DNA of 64,000 nt, taken from contig RBWT01000015.1 in the NCBI GenBank assembly GCA_004010275.1, forward strand, positions 1 through 64,000, written 5' to 3'. The DNA comes from Streptomyces huasconensis. GTDB lineage: Bacteria > Actinomycetota > Actinomycetes > Streptomycetales > Streptomycetaceae. The translations under genes were made by a program, and so were the position numbers. Under the pieces are notes generated by a model. It was given only the letters and a program-made list of their open reading frames with translations. It ran no database searches and had not been told where the DNA came from. Positions 60,631 through 64,000 of this stretch are shown piece by piece (the first letter of the stretch is position 1; each line of letters begins with the position of its first letter).

Positions 60631-61554
60631 CCGTCCGTCGGGATCGGCTCGCCGAACTGGATCGTCCACTTCGTCGGCAACGGCACCGCGCCCAGCGGGC
60701 CCAGCCACGGGAACGTGGGCGTGATCGGGAAGTACGGGAACCCGAGCACCCGCGCCAGCGTCTTGGCGTTGCCGATCATCGGGTAGATCTCCTCCGCCCC
60801 GACGATCGAGCACGGCACGATCGGGGTGCCCGTGCGCAGCGCCGTCGAGACGAAGCCGCCGCGGCCGAACCGCTGGAGCTTGTAGCGCTCGCTGAACGGC
60901 TTGCCGATGCCCTTGAAGCCCTCCGGCATCACCCCGACCAGCTCGCCCCGCTCCAGGAGCCGCTCCGCGTCCTCCGCGCACGCGAGTGTGTGCCCGGCCT
61001 TGCGGGCCAGTTCGTTGATGACCGGCAGCATGAAGACGAGGTCGGCGGCGAGCAGGCGCAGGTGCCGGCCCCGCGGGTGGTGGTCGTGCACCGCCACCTG
61101 CATCATCAGGCCGTCCAGCGGCAGCGTCCCGGAGTGGTTGGCGACGATCAGCGCCCCGCCCTCGGCGGGGATGTTCTCGACGCCCTTCACCTCCACCCGG
61201 AAGTACTTCTCGTAGAACGGGCGGAGCAGCGACATCAGGACCTGGTCGGTGAGTTCCTCGTCGTAGCCGAAGTCGTCGACCTCGTACTCACCGGTGAGGC
61301 GGCGCCGCAGGAAGGCGAGGCCGCCCGCGATGCGCCGGTCCCAGCCGCCGCCACGCGCCTCCGGAGCCCGGTCCTCGGGTTCCGGGCGCGGGGGCGGCGG
61401 CGCCCTCGGCGGCCTGCTGGGCCGGGAGCGTCTTGACCTCCGTCACGGTCCCGGGATCGCCCGTGCGCCGCGGCGCGGCCCTGCGGCGCGGCGTGCGCTG
61501 CGCACCCCCGCGGGAACGGTCGTCGTCGAACGGAATGACCTTGGCGTCCGCCAT
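60510..61554 (-). CDS. Lysophospholipid acyltransferase family protein (one frameshift)
   Basis: A membrane-bound acyltransferase of about 347 residues. ATG 61554 (MADAKVIPFDDDRSRGGAQR) starts an Arg/Ala/Pro-rich region; near 61385 the frame slips, then GWDRRIAGGLAFLRRRLTGE and YEVDDFGYDEELTDQVLMSL continue. The PlsC-like core has VANHSGTLPLDGLMMQVAVH (His...Asp motif) and GVMPEGFKGIGKPFSE (PEG motif). It moves an acyl chain onto a lipid acceptor. It follows the NAD-epimerase gene by 14 bp, so the two form an operon; the pair is conserved downstream of bldN-rsbN. Confidence 0.9.
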
Positions 61555-61568
61555 CGTTGACGCTCTCC

Positions 61569-62618
61569 TCAGTTGGCGCATCGGTTGCCGCCCGCGAAGG
61601 GCAGCGCGGCGATCCGGTCGACTGCCCCGGCGAGGGCAGCGGGCGGCAGCAGTCCGGGACCACGGCTGCGTACGAAGTCCGCGAAGGTCTCCGCGGTCGT
61701 GTACTTCGGCCTGAACCCCAGAGTCTCGCGCATCTGCCGGGTGGCCACGACCCTGCCGTGCGTGAGCAGGCGGATCTGCTCCGGCGAGAAGTCCGTCGCG
61801 CCGAGCGTGCGCAGCGCCGAGCCGACCCAGGTGACGGCCGGCAGGAGCACCGGCACGGTCGGCCGGCCGAGCCGCCGCGAGCACTGCGAGAGCAGCAGCT
61901 GGCCGTCGCCCGCGATGTTGAACGTGCCGCTGTTGAGCGTGCCGCGCCGCGGTTCGTGCGAGCCCAGGCGCAGCACCTCGACGGCGTCGTCCTCGTGGAC
62001 GAACTGCAGGCGCGGGTCATAGCCGAAGACGGTCGGCAGGACCGGCAGCGAGAAGTACTCGGCGAGCGGCGACTCGGCGGCGGGCCCCAGGATGTTCGCG
62101 AAGCGCAGCACGCAGACCGCGACGTCGGGCCGGCGCCGCGCGAAGCCCCGCACATAGCCCTCGACCTCGACGATGTCCTTGGCGAAGCCGCCGCTGGGCA
62201 GGGACTTGGGCGGCGTCGTCTCGGTGAAGACCGCCGGGTCCTTCGGCGCGGAGCCGTACACGCTCGTACTGGACTTCACCACGAGCCGCTTGACCGTCGG
62301 CGACTTCTGGCAGGCGCCGAGCAGCTGCATGGTGCCGATGACGTTGGTCTCCTTGACCGAGCCCCGGCCGCTCCGGCCGAGCGCGGTGGCCGTGACGTCC
62401 ATGTGGACGACCGTGTCCACATCGAACTCGGCGAGCACCTTGGCGATCGCGGGCTGCCGGATGTCGGCCTGGACGAAGTCGGCGCCGCCCAGATGGTGCT
62501 CGGGCGGGACCGCGTCGACGGCGATCACCCGTTCGACTTCGGGGTCGCGCTGAATCCGCCGGACGAACCGTCCGCCCAGCTGCCGGGCCACTCCGGTCAC
62601 GAGCACGACCTTGCCCAA
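61569..62618 (-). CDS. NAD-dependent epimerase/dehydratase
   Basis: An extended SDR of 349 residues. TTG 62618 (LGKVVLVTGVARQLGGRFVR) begins at the Rossmann strand; GAAAGG lies 12-15 bp upstream, and the longer frame to 62675 is not conserved. The nucleotide motif is VTGVARQLGG, a GxxxxxG variant. VVHMDVTATAL, VVKSSTSVYGSAP and the shifted catalytic region (GFAKDIVEVEGYVRGFA) lack a clear Tyr-x3-Lys, so activity is uncertain. It is co-transcribed with the acyltransferase; a role in modifying an isoprenoid or glycolipid is only a guess. Confidence 0.88.
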   Translation of the reverse strand: MGKVVLVTGVARQLGGRFVRRIQRDPEVERVIAVDAVPPEHHLGGADFVQADIRQPAIAKVLAEFDVDTVVHMDVTATALGRSGRGSVKETNVIGTMQLLGACQKSPTVKRLVVKSSTSVYGSAPKDPAVFTETTPPKSLPSGGFAKDIVEVEGYVRGFARRRPDVAVCVLRFANILGPAAESPLAEYFSLPVLPTVFGYDPRLQFVHEDDAVEVLRLGSHEPRRGTLNSGTFNIAGDGQLLLSQCSRRLGRPTVPVLLPAVTWVGSALRTLGATDFSPEQIRLLTHGRVVATRQMRETLGFRPKYTTAETFADFVRSRGPGLLPPAALAGAVDRIAALPFAGGNRCAN

Positions 62619-62796
62619 GATCAGCGCCTGCCTTTCCCCAACCTCGCCGCACACGTGGACTGTGTCCCGGCCCACGCTAGCGGGTCGGTGTCGCGCTGTG
62701 AGGACCGCGCGCTGCGTGAAGTGACGACGGACACAGGGCTACGTACGGACCAACCGCCCGTGTCTCAAGTACCGCGCACAGGGGCCCCGAACATGC

Positions 62797-62829
62797 CGAA
62801 GCCCTCCCACCGGTGGTGGGAGGGCTTCG
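62797..62829 (-). terminator. Strong stem-loop after the bS22 gene
   Basis: Perfect 15-nt arms (CGAAGCCCTCCCACC / GGTGGGAGGGCTTCG) with a GGT loop start 22 bp after the bS22 stop on its strand. It is the strongest terminator in the window, as expected for a highly expressed ribosomal gene. Confidence 0.88.
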
Positions 62830-62851
62830 AAACCCGCTGTGCAGCGATCGC

Positions 62852-62950
62852 CTACTTCTTGTTGCGACGCTGAACGCGAGTGCGCTTCAGCAGCTTGCGG
62901 TGCTTCTTCTTGGCCATCCGCTTACGACGCTTCTTGATAACAGAGCCCAC
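62852..62950 (-). CDS. 30S ribosomal protein bS22 (AURKAIP1/COX24 domain)
   Basis: A 32-residue, extremely basic protein: GTG 62950, [18 protein letters not shown] and then [13 protein letters not shown] to TAG. It matches the actinobacterial small-subunit protein bS22 found near the decoding centre in mycobacterial ribosomes and is related to the mitochondrial AURKAIP1 domain. It is too short for usual ORF calls. The terminator at 62797 and the conserved position next to the excisionase-type HTH gene support it. Confidence 0.95.
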   Translation of the reverse strand: MGSVIKKRRKRMAKKKHRKLLKRTRVQRRNKK

Positions 62951-63108
62951 GACTACCCTCGCTCACTTCTCTTCACTCGGTGCGGGGCAGCAGACTGGGC
63001 CCACACGACCTACGTCGGCCTAGCCTACCCGCCTCCGCGTGAGGGACGTAATCGAGGGCCAAAGGATCTCGCGGGACCCCTGCGGCGAGGGGCCCGCGAG
63101 TCCGTCGC

Positions 63109-63318
63109 TCAGCCTGCCTCGACCCCCACATAGGACTCGCGGAGGTACTCGTGAACCGCCTGCTCGGGCACCCGGAAGGACCTTCCGACCCGAATGGCGG
63201 GCAGATGACCGCTGTGCACCAAGCGGTACACGGTCATCTTGGACACTCGCATCACCGAGGCGACTTCCGCCACGGTCAGGAACTGAACCTCGTTCAGCGG
63301 CCTCTGGTTATCAGCCAT
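63109..63318 (-). CDS. Excisionase/BldC-type helix-turn-helix DNA-binding protein
   Basis: A 69-residue MerR-like winged HTH protein from ATG 63318 (MADNQRPLNEVQFLTVAEVA). The HTH reads SVMRVSKMTVYRLVHSGHLP, and the wing IRVGRSFRVPEQAVHEYL. It has no effector domain. I think it matches the S. coelicolor gene called bdtA, a BldD target, but I am not certain. It sits 158 bp from bS22 on the same strand. A regulatory role in development is inferred from this link. Confidence 0.92.
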   Translation of the reverse strand: MADNQRPLNEVQFLTVAEVASVMRVSKMTVYRLVHSGHLPAIRVGRSFRVPEQAVHEYLRESYVGVEAG

Positions 63319-63450
63319 GACACCCCACCTGAACCTTCCGCACATGACGGGCACCGGCTTCCCCTTCCGGTGACTCTTCGTCGCTGCGCGCTCACTCCCC
63401 AGACTAGGGGCGGATGATGCGAGTGGGGAAGAGGAGCAGCCATCGGCCGC

Positions 63451-64000
63451 CTACTGTGACAGACACGCTCGATTGAGTACATAGCGAGTAAGCGGCCGGT
63501 AGTAATCAGACCGCACGGCGTCATCAAGCGGAACGACGACGGACACCCGTCCCTCGGCTTCTCCGACGAACAGCGCGGGATCATCCGTATCCGCCAGCCC
63601 GATGGCCTCGAACCCCAGCTGACCTGCTCCGCAGACCCATCCGTGGTCCCCGACGACGAGTTCGGGAAGGGGCCCGCCGGCCTGTGCCGCGGCCCCCAGG
63701 ACGGCCCGAACAGGGAGCGGCGAGTGGGTGTGTGCGCCGGTCTCACTCCCGGTGGAACGCACGCCGGGTTCGCGCACCAGCGCGACTCCTTGTACGTAGT
63801 CAAGGTTGTACGTGCGTAGGCCGAACCGGGTCGTTATGTCGACACTGCGACCCTGCGCGGGGGTGAGGACGGTGCATCCGGCCGCCGACAAGGCGTCCGC
63901 CAACGCGGCGTAGAACCCCAGCAGTCGGTGCGGGTGGCCGGTCCCGAAGAGTACGGGAAGCCGCCTCCGCGCCGCCTCCGCGAGCCGCGCCGCGAACGCG
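63451..64000 (-). CDS. Phosphatase-annotated family protein, C-terminal part (partial)
   Basis: The gene starts beyond the right edge. The visible 183 residues read [86 protein letters not shown] and end VLNRACLSQ. This fits an actinobacterial family annotated as phosphatase, with conserved His and Asp residues (GTGHPH, DHGW) that could bind metal. The true reaction is unknown. A frameshift is not evident in the visible part. Confidence 0.8.
   Translation of the reverse strand, partial: AFAARLAEAARRRLPVLFGTGHPHRLLGFYAALADALSAAGCTVLTPAQGRSVDITTRFGLRTYNLDYVQGVALVREPGVRSTGSETGAHTHSPLPVRAVLGAAAQAGGPLPELVVGDHGWVCGAGQLGFEAIGLADTDDPALFVGEAEGRVSVVVPLDDAVRSDYYRPLTRYVLNRACLSQ

Overview
The window looks like a chromosomal piece of a Streptomyces species. 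Base composition is very GC-rich with strong GC bias at third codon positions. GTG starts and translationally overlapping genes are common. The genes include two developmental sigma factors (WhiG and BldN), the BldN anti-sigma factor RsbN, the redox sensor Rex, four tandem type I signal peptidases, a class I lysyl-tRNA synthetase and bS22. From memory of S. coelicolor, the left block (1-27.7 kb) matches the whiG-to-ffh neighbourhood and the right block (about 33-64 kb) matches the lysS/argS-hem-rex-bldN neighbourhood. I recall these as far apart in that chromosome, so the stretch at 27.7-33 kb is either a rearrangement point or a misjoin.

Left block, mostly on the minus strand: an M23 peptidase end, a TetR regulator, whiG, dprA-comM-yraN (DNA uptake/processing), a DUF2469 gene, a Nudix gene, sipZ-sipY-sipX-sipW, and the conserved ribosome-linked run rplS-trmD-rimM-khpA-rpsP. 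An accessory insert follows: a SprT-like zinc-ribbon protein, a decayed second-type prolyl-tRNA synthetase, a methyltransferase, and a 7.6-kb single-module type I polyketide synthase (KS-AT-DH-MT-psiKR-ER-KR-ACP) of highly reducing iterative architecture. Then come ftsH and ffh.

Middle: a 680-bp gene-free gap, then an MFS exporter with a MarR regulator, a YnfA protein, an SDR with a small membrane protein, rtcB, two paralogous DUF3558-type lipoproteins, a DUF2637 membrane protein and a secreted trypsin-like protease with VCBS/FG-GAP repeats.

Right block: lysS and argS (divergent), an aminotransferase, a membrane-anchored HTH protein, a small lipoprotein, an NADP-dependent reductase behind a strong dyad, a UPF0114-IstB fusion, a quinone-type oxidoreductase, hemB, then rex-hemA-hemC-hemD read leftwards behind a Rex operator. 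These four form a redox-controlled tetrapyrrole operon. Next are a glutaredoxin-like gene, a HAD hydrolase, bldN, rsbN with a candidate sigma-BldN promoter, an acyltransferase/epimerase pair, bS22 with a strong terminator, an excisionase-type HTH protein and a partial phosphatase.

A key caveat: about twenty genes are broken by one- or two-base indels, usually in G or C runs. They include genes that must work (ffh, rpsP, hemA). Sequencing error is the most economical explanation, so I give each such gene as one CDS over its full span and state where the frame slips. The proS remnant differs because it also lacks whole blocks of the protein, and I call it a pseudogene.
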